Source of the DNA: Blautia luti
Lineage (GTDB): Bacteria > Bacillota > Clostridia > Lachnospirales > Lachnospiraceae
DNA length: 64,000 nucleotides
Assembly: GCF_033096465.1 (NCBI RefSeq)
Contig: NZ_AP028156.1
Location: 2,622,501-2,686,500, forward strand
Direction: 5' to 3'
Position numbers and translations under genes: made by a program. Positions 1 to 8,095 of this stretch are shown one piece after another; position 1 is the first letter of the stretch, and every line of letters starts with the position of its first letter. The notes beneath the pieces are model-generated. The model worked only from the letters and a program-made list of their open reading frames with translations, searched no databases and had not been told where the DNA came from.

Positions 1-535
1 CTGCTCCTGCGCCCTGTACAAGGGCAGGATATAAGATGATCTGAAGATATGGATTTCTCCTGAGAGAAATATTTCTGATATCCTGAACTGCTGCTCCCGT
101 AGGTGCAGTCACTACTCCCAGACGCTTGATAAACCGGGGAATAGTCTGTTTGTATTCCTGCGCAAACATCCCCATCTCTTCCAGTTCCTGCTTCAGCGCC
201 AGATAGCGTTCATACAGTGCACCGGCTCCCTCCAGAGTGATTTCTCTGGCATAAAGCTGATAACGTCCGTCCCGCTCATACACATCCACAGAACCACCCA
301 CGATCACTTTATCTCCGTTCTTCATGGAGAAAGCCAGCCCTCTCCTGTGTCCTGCAAACATCACACAGCTTAAGGTACCGGTCTCATCCTTCAGGGAAAA
401 ATATATGTGTCCGCTTGTATGATATTTACAATTGGACACTTCTCCCTTTACATATATTTTCTGCAGAAAAAAATCCTGGGTAAACATATTTTTTACATAG
501 CGGTTTACCTGGCCTACAGAATATGCATTTTTCAT
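1..535 (-). CDS. xseA: Exodeoxyribonuclease VII large subunit (partial)
   Basis: N-terminal 178 residues of XseA; the rest lies beyond the left edge. XseA with XseB forms exonuclease VII, which degrades single-stranded DNA into short oligonucleotides. The visible part carries the N-terminal OB fold (starting [13 protein letters not shown], then [22 protein letters not shown]) and the start of the catalytic domain ([16 protein letters not shown]). The ATG at 533-535 overlaps the nusB stop by 4 bp (ATGA), so the genes are translationally coupled. nusB-xseA is the usual clostridial order. Identification is confident from these blocks. Confidence 0.95.
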   Translation of the reverse strand, partial: MKNAYSVGQVNRYVKNMFTQDFFLQKIYVKGEVSNCKYHTSGHIYFSLKDETGTLSCVMFAGHRRGLAFSMKNGDKVIVGGSVDVYERDGRYQLYAREITLEGAGALYERYLALKQELEEMGMFAQEYKQTIPRFIKRLGVVTAPTGAAVQDIRNISLRRNPYLQIILYPALVQGAGA

Positions 536-954
536 TCTGATTTCTCTTCACTTTCACTATTTGCGATCTTACCAAGGATTCCGTTTACAAAAGATCCTGA
601 AGTATCGCCGCCGAAACGCTTGGCAAGTTCTACTGCCTCATTGATGGCTACACCGGTAGGTACATCCTCATCGAATTTCAGTTCGTAAACAGCCAGACGA
701 AGTGCGTTAAGATCTACGCGGCTCATTCTCTTCGTCTTCCAGCCTTTACTTGTCTCATTTAAAATTGTATCGATCTCTCCCAGGTGTTCCAGCACGTGGT
801 TATATTTGGCACGCATATACTCCTGGTCTTTCTCTGAAAGCTCCTCCAGACTGTCAAAATAAAGAGACAGCTGTTCGCTCATCTCTTCTTCTGAATTAAA
901 TTCTGTCATAAACAGAAGCTTAAATATATGTTCTCTCTGCTCTCTTCTTCGCAT
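532..954 (-). CDS. nusB: Transcription antitermination factor NusB
   Basis: 140-residue all-helical NusB, normal length. NusB binds boxA RNA with S10 (NusE) during rRNA antitermination. It begins [15 protein letters not shown], the typical basic N-terminus, and holds the conserved C-terminal pattern RLAVYELKF...[19 protein letters not shown]...[10 protein letters not shown]. It follows the Asp23-family gene by 31 bp and overlaps xseA by 4 bp, so the three probably share a transcript. Confidence 0.96.
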   Translation of the reverse strand: MRRREQREHIFKLLFMTEFNSEEEMSEQLSLYFDSLEELSEKDQEYMRAKYNHVLEHLGEIDTILNETSKGWKTKRMSRVDLNALRLAVYELKFDEDVPTGVAINEAVELAKRFGGDTSGSFVNGILGKIANSESEEKSE

Positions 955-985
955 AATTCCTCCTCAAGCACAAAAAAGGAAAGGG

Positions 986-1372
986 TTACTTTCCTTTTTC
1001 ATTCTCCATATCTACGCTGGCAATGTGGATGTTTACATCCGCAACCTCAAGACCTGTCATATTCTCGATGGATGATTTCACCTTCTCCTGGACCTTCTTG
1101 CTGGTTTCCAGAATGTTCTTTCCGTATTCGATATTCAGATTCAGATCTACTGTTACTACACCTTCCAGCACAGTAACCTTTACTCCCTTGGAAAGATTCT
1201 TCATTCCAAGCTTGCTTACCAGTTCATTGGTAATATTACCTGCCATGGAAGCAACTCCATCTACTTCTGTAGCAGCAAGTCCGGCAATGATAGCAACCAC
1301 TTCATCAGCGATCTGAACTTCACCAATGCCGCCTAAATCCTGTATTTTATATGTTGTTCTTTTCTCTGCCAT
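986..1372 (-). CDS. Asp23/Gls24 family envelope stress-response protein
   Basis: 128 residues. The family pattern is clear: ...GIGEVQIADEVVAIIAGLAATEVDGVASM, then a beta-strand-rich middle (VTVDLNLNIEYGKNI) and a C-terminal helix with VNIHIASV. In Staphylococcus Asp23 is a membrane-associated envelope stress protein, and in clostridia this gene typically precedes nusB. The cellular role here is not deducible from sequence. No membrane segment is visible, so it is probably cytoplasmic or tethered through a partner. A promoter with a good -10 lies about 50 bp upstream. Confidence 0.9.
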   Translation of the reverse strand: MAEKRTTYKIQDLGGIGEVQIADEVVAIIAGLAATEVDGVASMAGNITNELVSKLGMKNLSKGVKVTVLEGVVTVDLNLNIEYGKNILETSKKVQEKVKSSIENMTGLEVADVNIHIASVDMENEKGK

Positions 1373-1419
1373 GGAAAAACCTCCTAAGAAATTCTGTTCT
1401 TATATTATAATCTTTGTAT

Positions 1420-1448
1420 ATTATACCAAACCGGCAGATAAATGAAAA
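1420..1448 (-). promoter_or_regulatory. Sigma-A-type promoter of the Asp23-nusB-xseA unit
   Basis: On the minus strand, TTTTCA (1443-1448), a 17-bp spacer and TATAAT (1420-1425) precede the Asp23 gene. The -10 is perfect and the -35 weak. A second AT-rich -10-like sequence follows at about 1405-1410. Confidence 0.45.
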
Positions 1449-1451
1449 GGG

Positions 1452-3041
1452 TTATTTGCTGAATTCCGTTAATATTAAGCCCGGATTTCTGTCTTCTGTC
1501 ATACCCACACTCCATGCATTTACAAACAGAAGCAGCGGATTTCCCTTGAGATCTGTAACCTTCTTCATGTCTGAAGTTCCTGTGATCTTTTCAACATTTA
1601 CTTCTTCTTTGTTAGCAATCCAGCGGATATGCTCATATGGAAGTGTCTCCAGACGAATATCCACATTGTACTCATTTTCCAGGCGGTATTTTAGTACATC
1701 AAACTGCAGTACACCAACTACACCTACAATGATTTCTTCCATACCTGTATTAAATTCCTGGAAGATCTGGATCGCGCCTTCCTGTGCGATCTGGTTGATC
1801 CCCTTTACGAACTGCTTTCTCTTCATGGTATCGATCTGCCGCACTCTGGCGAAATGTTCAGGTGCGAAAGTGGGGATTCCCTCAAAAGCAAATTTCCTTC
1901 CCGGTGCACAGATGGTATCACCGATGGAAAAAATACCCGGATCAAATACACCGATAATATCTCCTGCATATGCCTCATCTACAACATGACGGGACTCTGC
2001 CATCATCTGCTGTGGCTGAAGGAGACGCATCTTCTTATCTCCCTGCACATGATATACTTCCTGGGACGCATCGAACTTACCGGAACAGATCCTCATAAAC
2101 GCGATCCTGTCTCTGTGTGCCTTGTTCATATTTGCCTGGATCTTAAATACAAATGCAGAGAAATCATCATCCATAGGATCGATCACTCCCTCGTCTGACA
2201 TTCTGGCAAGAGGAGAAGTGGTCATCTTCAGAAAATGTTCCAGAAAAGTTTCCACACCGAAGTTCGTCAGGGCAGAACCGAAAAATACAGGAGTCAGTTC
2301 CCCTTTGCTTACCAGTTCCTGGTCGAAATCCGCACTTGCTCCATCCAGAAGTTCAATTTCTTCCAGAAGCTGCTCTTTCTGTTCCGGATCCATCACTTCA
2401 TCTGCACGACTGTCATTCAGCGGGATCTCCTCGATAATACCTTCCTTCGTTCCCTTCTGGGTATCAGAGAAAGTAAGGATCTTCTTTGTATTACGGTCAT
2501 AGACACCTCGAAACTTCTTACCGGAACCAATGGGCCAGTTTACAGGGCAGGTTGCGATTCCCAGTTCCTTCTCGATCTCATCCAGAAGGTCAAAGGTATC
2601 ATTGGCATCCCTGTCCATTTTGTTGATAAAGGTAAAGATCGGGATATGACGCATCACGCAGACCTTGAACAGCTTACGTGTCTGTGCCTCTACACCCTTG
2701 GAACCATCGATCACCATAACTGCAGAATCCGCAGCCATCAGGGTACGGTAGGTATCCTCGGAGAAATCCTGATGTCCAGGTGTATCCAGAATGTTAATGC
2801 AGTATCCATCGTAATGGAACTGAAGTACAGATGAAGTTACAGAGATACCTCTCTCTTTTTCGATCTCCATCCAGTCAGATACTGCATGGCGGGCAGTTGC
2901 CTTGCCTTTTACACTTCCGGCAAGATTGATGGCACCGCCATACAGCAGGAATTTCTCAGTCAGGGTAGTTTTACCGGCATCCGGGTGAGAAATAATGGCA
3001 AATGTTCTTCTTTTTTCTATTTCATTCGTATACTTAGACAC
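1452..3041 (-). CDS. prfC: Peptide chain release factor 3 (GTPase)
   Basis: 529 residues, full length. RF3 is a translational GTPase that recycles RF1/RF2 from the ribosome after termination. The G1 loop (SHPDAGKTTLTE, about residues 18-29), G3 (DTPGHQDF) and G4 (NKMDRD) are intact, followed by the RF3-specific domain (QEFNTGMEEIIVGVVGVLQ). The start is GTG at 3039-3041, supported by AGGAGG 6 bp upstream. EF-G is excluded by length and by the RF3-type C-terminus. It has its own promoter 110 bp upstream and sits between spoIIIAH and the Asp23 gene. Confidence 0.96.
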   Translation of the reverse strand: MSKYTNEIEKRRTFAIISHPDAGKTTLTEKFLLYGGAINLAGSVKGKATARHAVSDWMEIEKERGISVTSSVLQFHYDGYCINILDTPGHQDFSEDTYRTLMAADSAVMVIDGSKGVEAQTRKLFKVCVMRHIPIFTFINKMDRDANDTFDLLDEIEKELGIATCPVNWPIGSGKKFRGVYDRNTKKILTFSDTQKGTKEGIIEEIPLNDSRADEVMDPEQKEQLLEEIELLDGASADFDQELVSKGELTPVFFGSALTNFGVETFLEHFLKMTTSPLARMSDEGVIDPMDDDFSAFVFKIQANMNKAHRDRIAFMRICSGKFDASQEVYHVQGDKKMRLLQPQQMMAESRHVVDEAYAGDIIGVFDPGIFSIGDTICAPGRKFAFEGIPTFAPEHFARVRQIDTMKRKQFVKGINQIAQEGAIQIFQEFNTGMEEIIVGVVGVLQFDVLKYRLENEYNVDIRLETLPYEHIRWIANKEEVNVEKITGTSDMKKVTDLKGNPLLLFVNAWSVGMTEDRNPGLILTEFSK

Positions 3042-3150
3042 GTTCGGCCTCCTGTACTTTCTATCTTTTTATTATAATATCCGCAAACTGCGCTCTGTGG
3101 GGCAATTTCTGATATTTTTTCTTCATCAGTTATTTTTTTACAGCATTCCT

Positions 3151-3180
3151 ATTCTAGTATATGCACCGGCTGCCTGTCAA
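3151..3180 (-). promoter_or_regulatory. Sigma-A-type promoter of prfC
   Basis: TTGACA (3175-3180), an 18-bp spacer and TAGAAT (3151-3156) on the minus strand. The -35 lies about 10 bp past the 3' end of spoIIIAH, so prfC is transcribed apart from the sporulation operon. The untranslated leader is about 100 nt. Confidence 0.6.
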
Positions 3181-3189
3181 GGGAAAATG

Positions 3190-3927
3190 TCAGTCATAAA
3201 TATCCGTGGTATCTACTGTAGTATCCTCGTAGGGCTGAGCGGCGGTTTCTGTATCTGCAGTATCCCCATCCGTTTCTGTCTGTGCTGCTGTATCCTGTGT
3301 TTCCTCCTCTGCTGTCTGGCTCTCTTTCAGAGGAGTGATCACAATATTTTCAGCTGCAATACCTGTTTTCCGTTTCACAATGTCTTCAATCTGGGCTCTC
3401 TGTGCATCAGAAAGCTCCGCATCCGGAACTACCACATCCGCAGTTTCCCCTGTAAGATTTACCACTACATCCTGAAATCCCTTCGCTTCCAGCAGGAGTT
3501 CTGCTGCTGCCTCTTTTTCAGTCAGGTCAGTCATGGAAACCATGGTATGTATGGCTTCCTGTTTTTCTTCATCATCAATCTCTGAGTTATTGATAATATC
3601 CTGCAGGTCTGCCTTGTTCTGGGAGCGCACCTGTTCCCGGCTGACTTTTGCCTGTGCAGCAAATCCTGTGGAACCAGTCAGAACTGCCTCCCCCGGTGTA
3701 TCTGTATCCTGTGTTCCCAGACTGTCCCCTGCATTGTTTTCATCCAGCATGGCAGTCTCGTCTGTCAGATCATAGCCTGCATCCTCCAGGATACTGCTGC
3801 TGTCTGTACTTGCTTCCTGATCCTTAAACCCCAGATCCACATCTGCGAAATTCAGATATCCTGCCACTGCGATAAGAATTGCCAGGGAAGTGATGATCAC
3901 TTGATTCTTTTTAATGATTTTCTTCAC
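3190..3927 (-). CDS. spoIIIAH: Stage III sporulation protein AH
   Basis: 245 residues. One N-terminal membrane segment (about residues 9-26, VIITSLAILIAVAGYLNF) is followed by an extracellular linker and a C-terminal ring-building domain related to YscJ/FliF (ELLLEAKGFQDVVVNLTGETADVVV...IEDIVKRKTGI). In Bacillus, SpoIIIAH in the mother cell binds forespore SpoIIQ to form the feeding channel. The last ~40 residues are rich in Glu, Thr, Asp and Ala, so the protein is somewhat longer than the Bacillus form. It is the last gene of the spoIIIA operon. Confidence 0.93.
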   Translation of the reverse strand: MKKIIKKNQVIITSLAILIAVAGYLNFADVDLGFKDQEASTDSSSILEDAGYDLTDETAMLDENNAGDSLGTQDTDTPGEAVLTGSTGFAAQAKVSREQVRSQNKADLQDIINNSEIDDEEKQEAIHTMVSMTDLTEKEAAAELLLEAKGFQDVVVNLTGETADVVVPDAELSDAQRAQIEDIVKRKTGIAAENIVITPLKESQTAEEETQDTAAQTETDGDTADTETAAQPYEDTTVDTTDIYD

Positions 3928-3937
3928 CTTATTCTCC

Positions 3938-4375
3938 TCATTTCATTTTCATTATTTTAATTTTATGTGCGTCTACCTGAAATAATGCCATTACCGCTTC
4001 CTGAATGTTCTGTACCACTACGGGATCTCCTCCTCCCTGGGCACAAACCAGAACGCCGGTCACCTGTTGTATCCCTGAATCATAAAAGCCCTGTATTTCC
4101 TTTTTTTCCTCTGTCATCAGAACTACCTGTACCTGTCCTACGCCTTCCACATTTCCCAGCAGATTTTCCAGTTTTTCTTCCAGCTGCAATTTTTCTGCTG
4201 TCTGGGACGAAGACCCGGAAATGCTGTTTTCACTCTTGTTATCTGATACCGGCATTGCTGTTACTGCCAGAAGAAGTCCCAACAGAAGCAGCACGATCCA
4301 TTGTACCGGTTTCATGTTCTGCAGTCTGGATCGTATATCCATCTTCTTCAAGTCCACACTCTTCCCTGAGTTCAT
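3938..4375 (-). CDS. spoIIIAG: Stage III sporulation protein AG
   Basis: 145 residues, shorter than Bacillus SpoIIIAG. It has one membrane segment (WIVLLLLGLLLAVTAM), a coiled linker and the C-terminal ring-building domain (LLGNVEGVGQVQVVLMT ... GVLVCAQGGGDPVVVQNI ... QVDAHKIKI). SpoIIIAG forms a large ring in the mother cell-forespore channel. The ATG at 4373-4375 is preferred because AAGGAAGG lies 7 bp upstream; an in-frame TTG at 4381 abuts that site too closely. The gene overlaps spoIIIAF by 137 bp in another frame. Because the membrane segment is needed, at least ~74 bp of overlap is unavoidable. Confidence 0.9.
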   Translation of the reverse strand: MNSGKSVDLKKMDIRSRLQNMKPVQWIVLLLLGLLLAVTAMPVSDNKSENSISGSSSQTAEKLQLEEKLENLLGNVEGVGQVQVVLMTEEKKEIQGFYDSGIQQVTGVLVCAQGGGDPVVVQNIQEAVMALFQVDAHKIKIMKMK

Positions 4376-4805
4376 CAGCAATCCTTCCTTTCTGTTCCGG
4401 CGCAGGTTCTTCCTTTACGGTGATCTCTGCCTGTATTTTCTCCCCTTTTATATTTACTTCCACACTCTGCACTTCTATTCCAGTATTCTGCAAAGATTCC
4501 CGGATTTTTTTGCGAAGCTCCAGAAGATAGCTTTTCTGGAGACAGATTTTCTGCAGGGCATACAGTTCCTGTTCCTCTTTCTGCCTGTTCTCTTTTTCAT
4601 AAAACAGCTGAAAGTTTTCTGCCAGTTCCTGTCCTTTTCCAAACAGTGCAAAAACGGGAGTACTCATCATAAAGATCAGAAGAAGTCCCATAAAAAAGCG
4701 GACATATTTCTCATATTTTCCATCCGGTGCCAGATGAAGGATCGCTGTAAAAAGAATATAAAAAACCGCCAGATTCCAGATCCATTGATACAACTCTTCT
4801 TTCAT
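4239..4805 (-). CDS. spoIIIAF: Stage III sporulation protein AF
   Basis: 188 residues. Two N-terminal membrane segments (about residues 10-27 and 33-52, YVRFFMGLLLIFMMSTPVFAL) precede a soluble domain with the SpoIIIAF pattern, ending in IQAEITVKEE. After this core the frame runs on for ~45 residues (hydrophilic, ending SGSNSNAGIR) through the start of spoIIIAG. This C-terminal tail is probably poorly conserved. Role: mother-cell membrane part of the SpoIIIA channel. Confidence 0.92.
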   Translation of the reverse strand: MKEELYQWIWNLAVFYILFTAILHLAPDGKYEKYVRFFMGLLLIFMMSTPVFALFGKGQELAENFQLFYEKENRQKEEQELYALQKICLQKSYLLELRKKIRESLQNTGIEVQSVEVNIKGEKIQAEITVKEEPAPEQKGRIADELREECGLEEDGYTIQTAEHETGTMDRAASVGTSSGSNSNAGIR

Positions 4806-4823
4806 TTTCTCTCTTATTCTCCT

Positions 4824-6002
4824 TTATCCTCCGGCCATAAGCACCAGAAATGCCAGCATGCAGAGAATCTGGGCAGTAAGCAGAAGCTTCAGCAGCCAGG
4901 CACACCCTTCTCCCATTGTGCTGAGCGCCCCTACGATCCGTTTATCTGAAACAGGCTGCGCCAGGGCTGCCAGGAATCGATAGGAAAGAGAAAGAGCACC
5001 GTAATGGATCAGAGGCTGCAGTCCTGCCGCCGCGATCAGCACCAGGATTACCGCGCCGAAGCTGTTTCTTACCAGAACCGCACTGGTAAGGATCAGCTGT
5101 GTGATGGCGTTTACTGCATTTCCGATCCCCGGAATGGCACCGGCTGTTTTTCCTACTGCGGTCCGCTTCAGGGAATCCATCACAGGCGCCACCAGATTTT
5201 TCACCACCTGCAGCCCCACTGCCAGTCCGATCAAAGTTTTTAATGCCCAGCTGATCACCACTTCCAGAAGCTCTGACATTTTGCTGAGCATTTCTTCTTT
5301 TGATAAATAGTTGACCATTTTCAGAAGAATGCACAGATTTACCCCTGGCAGAAGGAAATTCACCAGCACCCACTGGATCATCCACACCAGAAGCAATACC
5401 CCTTCATAAAATACAGCTGCCGTAGAAACTCCATTCGCTGTACTGACAGCCAGAAAGTAAGCCGGTGCCAGTGTTTTCATAAATTCCCCCAGCCAGTTCA
5501 GCCGTACAGTAAGGGTACTGCTCAGACGCCCAAACGCCTCCATCAGCATCATGAAAAGCACCAGATATACAACATAAAAGCTCACTGCTCCAATCTGCCC
5601 GTTTTCAAATACATCCACAAATCCGTCCAGCACTGCTGCCAGCAAAACCAGTAACAGAAGACGGAAAAACAGCGTTTTTTCATTTTTCAGTCCTGAAAAA
5701 AAGAAGCTGTACAGAACTCCCCGTACGGCTTCTTTTGAAATGGGTTCCTCCCCGTTTATCATATTTATAACTGCTTCCTTCAGGGAAAAGCTCTGTTCTC
5801 CCAGAAGCTCATCCACCATCTTCTGTATTTTCCCGAATTCTATTTCCTCCAGCATTCCCTCTGCTGCCTCCGGATCTGTCTGGTCTGTATTCTGTTCTTT
5901 GTCCTGGCCCTTTTCTGTGCTGCCATAACAGCAGACTGTCCCTATCCCCCAAAGCCAGACTGCCAGAAAAAAAACTGCCAGAATTTTGATGCCCCTGTTC
6001 AT
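4824..6002 (-). CDS. spoIIIAE: Stage III sporulation protein AE
   Basis: 392-residue polytopic membrane protein with an N-terminal signal-like segment (about 6-25) and about seven further hydrophobic segments. Blocks such as SYRFLAALAQPVSDKRIVGALSTMGEGC and VKNLVAPVMDSLKRTAVGKTAGAIPGIGNAV mark it as SpoIIIAE. It is a core membrane subunit of the SpoIIIA complex. It overlaps the spoIIIAD stop by 4 bp (ATGA at 5999-6002). Confidence 0.95.
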   Translation of the reverse strand: MNRGIKILAVFFLAVWLWGIGTVCCYGSTEKGQDKEQNTDQTDPEAAEGMLEEIEFGKIQKMVDELLGEQSFSLKEAVINMINGEEPISKEAVRGVLYSFFFSGLKNEKTLFFRLLLLVLLAAVLDGFVDVFENGQIGAVSFYVVYLVLFMMLMEAFGRLSSTLTVRLNWLGEFMKTLAPAYFLAVSTANGVSTAAVFYEGVLLLVWMIQWVLVNFLLPGVNLCILLKMVNYLSKEEMLSKMSELLEVVISWALKTLIGLAVGLQVVKNLVAPVMDSLKRTAVGKTAGAIPGIGNAVNAITQLILTSAVLVRNSFGAVILVLIAAAGLQPLIHYGALSLSYRFLAALAQPVSDKRIVGALSTMGEGCAWLLKLLLTAQILCMLAFLVLMAGG

Positions 6003-6385
6003 ACCAGAAACTCCGATATGGTATCCAGGATTGCCAGAAGCACAGGCATACTCAGCACCATAACAGAAAGTTTGCAGAAAAGATCGATCTGGGCACTGAT
6101 GGCCTGATGTCCCGCATCCTTGCAGATAGCTGAGGAAAACTGCCCGATATAGGTGATCCCTATGATCTTTACCAGAGATGTAATGTAACTTCCATCCACA
6201 GGCAGACTCTGTCTCAGTCTTTCCAGAGTTTCAAACAGATAAGAAACTTTCCCCACTGCCAGTCCAAGGATCAGAAGTCCCACAGCCATGGAGATAAAAG
6301 AAGCATACTCCGGTCTGGTGCCTTTCAGGATAAATCCAAGCATCACGCCACATACGCCGATCATTGATATTTTTACAATGTCCAT
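5999..6385 (-). CDS. spoIIIAD: Stage III sporulation protein AD
   Basis: 128 residues with four predicted membrane segments. The preferred start is ATG at 6383-6385 (MDIVKISMIGVCGVMLGF), which aligns with known SpoIIIAD N-termini and has GGAGG 10 bp upstream. An in-frame ATG at 6407-6409 overlaps the spoIIIAC stop (ATGA), but the eight extra codons contain that ribosome-binding site. It is a membrane subunit of the engulfment-stage channel. Confidence 0.92.
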   Translation of the reverse strand: MDIVKISMIGVCGVMLGFILKGTRPEYASFISMAVGLLILGLAVGKVSYLFETLERLRQSLPVDGSYITSLVKIIGITYIGQFSSAICKDAGHQAISAQIDLFCKLSVMVLSMPVLLAILDTISEFLV

Positions 6386-6405
6386 AATTCTTCTGCCTCC
6401 GGCCT

Positions 6406-6600
6406 TCATAATACAAAGAGCTGCTGAATGCTTTCAAAAAGTTCATATATATAAGGCACGATCCAGAACAGTACCATCAAAAGTCCTGCAAGACTTACCA
6501 GAAATGCCTGTTCTTCTCTCCCGCTGTGCTTCAGCACCTGGCAGAGAACGGAGACCAGGATCCCTACAGCTGCAATTTTAAAAATAATACTGACCTCCAT
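6406..6600 (-). CDS. spoIIIAC: Stage III sporulation protein AC
   Basis: 64-residue protein with two membrane segments (VSIIFKIAAVGILVSVLCQVL and FLVSLAGLLMVLFWIVPYI), the normal SpoIIIAC size and pattern. The ATG at 6598-6600 has GGAGGGG 6-7 bp upstream. A longer in-frame extension to 6714 lies inside spoIIIAB and lacks support. It is related in sequence to SpoIIIAD and acts with it in the mother-cell membrane. Confidence 0.93.
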   Translation of the reverse strand: MEVSIIFKIAAVGILVSVLCQVLKHSGREEQAFLVSLAGLLMVLFWIVPYIYELFESIQQLFVL

Positions 6601-6619
6601 GAATTCCCCTCCACGGTTA

Positions 6620-7138
6620 TCATGCTGCAAGAACTGCCAGAAAGATTCCCAGAAGCATTCCCAGGCTTCTGCAGAGTTTCTTTTTTTCCGGCAGTTCTTT
6701 TTGCAGCTCTCCAAGTGAATATTCCAGCTCCCTTTCCAGCATTTCCAACTGTTTCAGCTGCATGTCCATTCCCAGATATCCCAGACGGTCTCCAAGGGAA
6801 TACAGTTTCTCCCTTTCCTCAGGTGTAAGACCTGCAGTTCCAAAGGTCTTTTCTGCACAACTGCGGAAAAGGTCTCCAAAATTTTCCCCTTTACGGGTCT
6901 GCATCATTTCTGCTGTATTTAAAAAAAATTCTCTGTACTTTCCATCCAGTTTACCGGCTGCACCGGTAAAGGCATCGTACAGAGATGTATTTCCATAACG
7001 TATTTCTCCTTTTAAAAGGATCGTCATCTGTAAAAGTTTTTCCAGATGCCTCTTTCTCCTGGACAGCTCTCCGGAAAGAGCCAGTCCGAAACCGGCACCT
7101 GAAATTACCATTACACATAACCCTATTGTTTTAAGCAT
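6620..7138 (-). CDS. spoIIIAB: Stage III sporulation protein AB
   Basis: 172 residues: an N-terminal membrane segment (LKTIGLCVMVISGAGFGLAL), a long helical cytoplasmic region (RRKRHLEKLLQMTILLKGEIRYG) resembling the fold of type II secretion GspF/PilC proteins, and a C-terminal hydrophobic segment (MLLGIFLAVLAA). It probably partners the ATPase SpoIIIAA. It overlaps spoIIIAA by 16 bp. Confidence 0.93.
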   Translation of the reverse strand: MLKTIGLCVMVISGAGFGLALSGELSRRKRHLEKLLQMTILLKGEIRYGNTSLYDAFTGAAGKLDGKYREFFLNTAEMMQTRKGENFGDLFRSCAEKTFGTAGLTPEEREKLYSLGDRLGYLGMDMQLKQLEMLERELEYSLGELQKELPEKKKLCRSLGMLLGIFLAVLAA

Positions 7139-8088
7139 ACCCTTCCATTCTCATCCAGAATTCCTTCCAGTTCTCCTGCCTGGCTGCTTTTTCCCAGGAT
7201 GATATACCTTTCAAAGATCCGTTCTTCCATCAGTTTACAAAAAAACGGCTGATCCAGGATATCTTCCAGACAGTTTCCATGAGCAGTGGCGATCAGTTTA
7301 CATCCACAGTGGATCACCGACTCCACAGCCTTGAAATCCTCTTCGCAGCCCAGTTCATCCACAGCCACCACATCTGGCGACATGGAACGGACCAGCATCT
7401 GCATTCCTTCTGATTTCGGACAGCAGTCCAGAATATCCGTGCGCATTCCCAGGTCATTCTGGGGAATTCCCTGGTAGCAGCCTGCCAGTTCACTTCTCTC
7501 ATCCACCACTCCCACTGTAAGCCCGGGAGTATTTACCCAGCCATTGCTGAGCTGGCGGATAATATCACGAAGCAGGGTGGTCTTGCCACATCTCGGTGGA
7601 GAAATGATCAGCGTATTCGCTACCCAGTTCTCTGTACGGATGTAGGACATTACCTGATCTGCACATCCCTGGATCTCGTGGGCAAGTCTTACATTAATAC
7701 AGGAAATATATTTCATTCCCATGATCCTTCCCCTGTCCAGGAGCACTTTGCCTGTTACCCCGACTCTGTGTCCTCCCTGTACGCTGATATAACCCTGACG
7801 TATCTCATCCTCATATGCATACAGGGAATATCCTGTCACATACTCCAGTGTCTCTTTCAGATCCTCCCTTGTAACAAGATACTGCGTCTGACCGTGACTA
7901 CGGAGAAAACATTCTCCCCCGTCATAAGTCAGAAACAGTGGTCTTCCTACACGGAGACGTATTTCATATAATTTATCATAATCCAGCTGCGCTTCCATTA
8001 AAAGCTGCCTGATATTTCCGGCAAACAGGTTTTCGATCTGTTCCGCTTCTATGTGTCTCACCTCTTTACACTTAATATATGTGGACAT
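7123..8088 (-). CDS. spoIIIAA: Stage III sporulation protein AA (ATPase)
   Basis: 321 residues, RecA/PulE-type secretion ATPase. Walker A is SPPRCGKTTLLRD, Walker B is DVVAVDELG, and GHRVGVTGK precedes them. It is thought to energise the SpoIIIA-SpoIIQ channel. The ATG at 8086-8088 lies 7 bp after the propeller gene and has no ribosome-binding site, so it relies on coupling if used. A GAGGTG at 8059-8064 sits 6 bp before an in-frame ATA (8050-8052), so the real start may be internal. Function is certain; the start is not. Confidence 0.94.
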   Translation of the reverse strand: MSTYIKCKEVRHIEAEQIENLFAGNIRQLLMEAQLDYDKLYEIRLRVGRPLFLTYDGGECFLRSHGQTQYLVTREDLKETLEYVTGYSLYAYEDEIRQGYISVQGGHRVGVTGKVLLDRGRIMGMKYISCINVRLAHEIQGCADQVMSYIRTENWVANTLIISPPRCGKTTLLRDIIRQLSNGWVNTPGLTVGVVDERSELAGCYQGIPQNDLGMRTDILDCCPKSEGMQMLVRSMSPDVVAVDELGCEEDFKAVESVIHCGCKLIATAHGNCLEDILDQPFFCKLMEERIFERYIILGKSSQAGELEGILDENGRVCLKQ

Positions 8089-8095
8089 TCTATAT

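Noticed and set aside
928..1316. Plus-strand open frames opposite nusB and the Asp23 gene
   Set aside because: Shadows of real genes in the complementary frame with no start signals; the same holds for many plus-strand frames across 1-27 kb.
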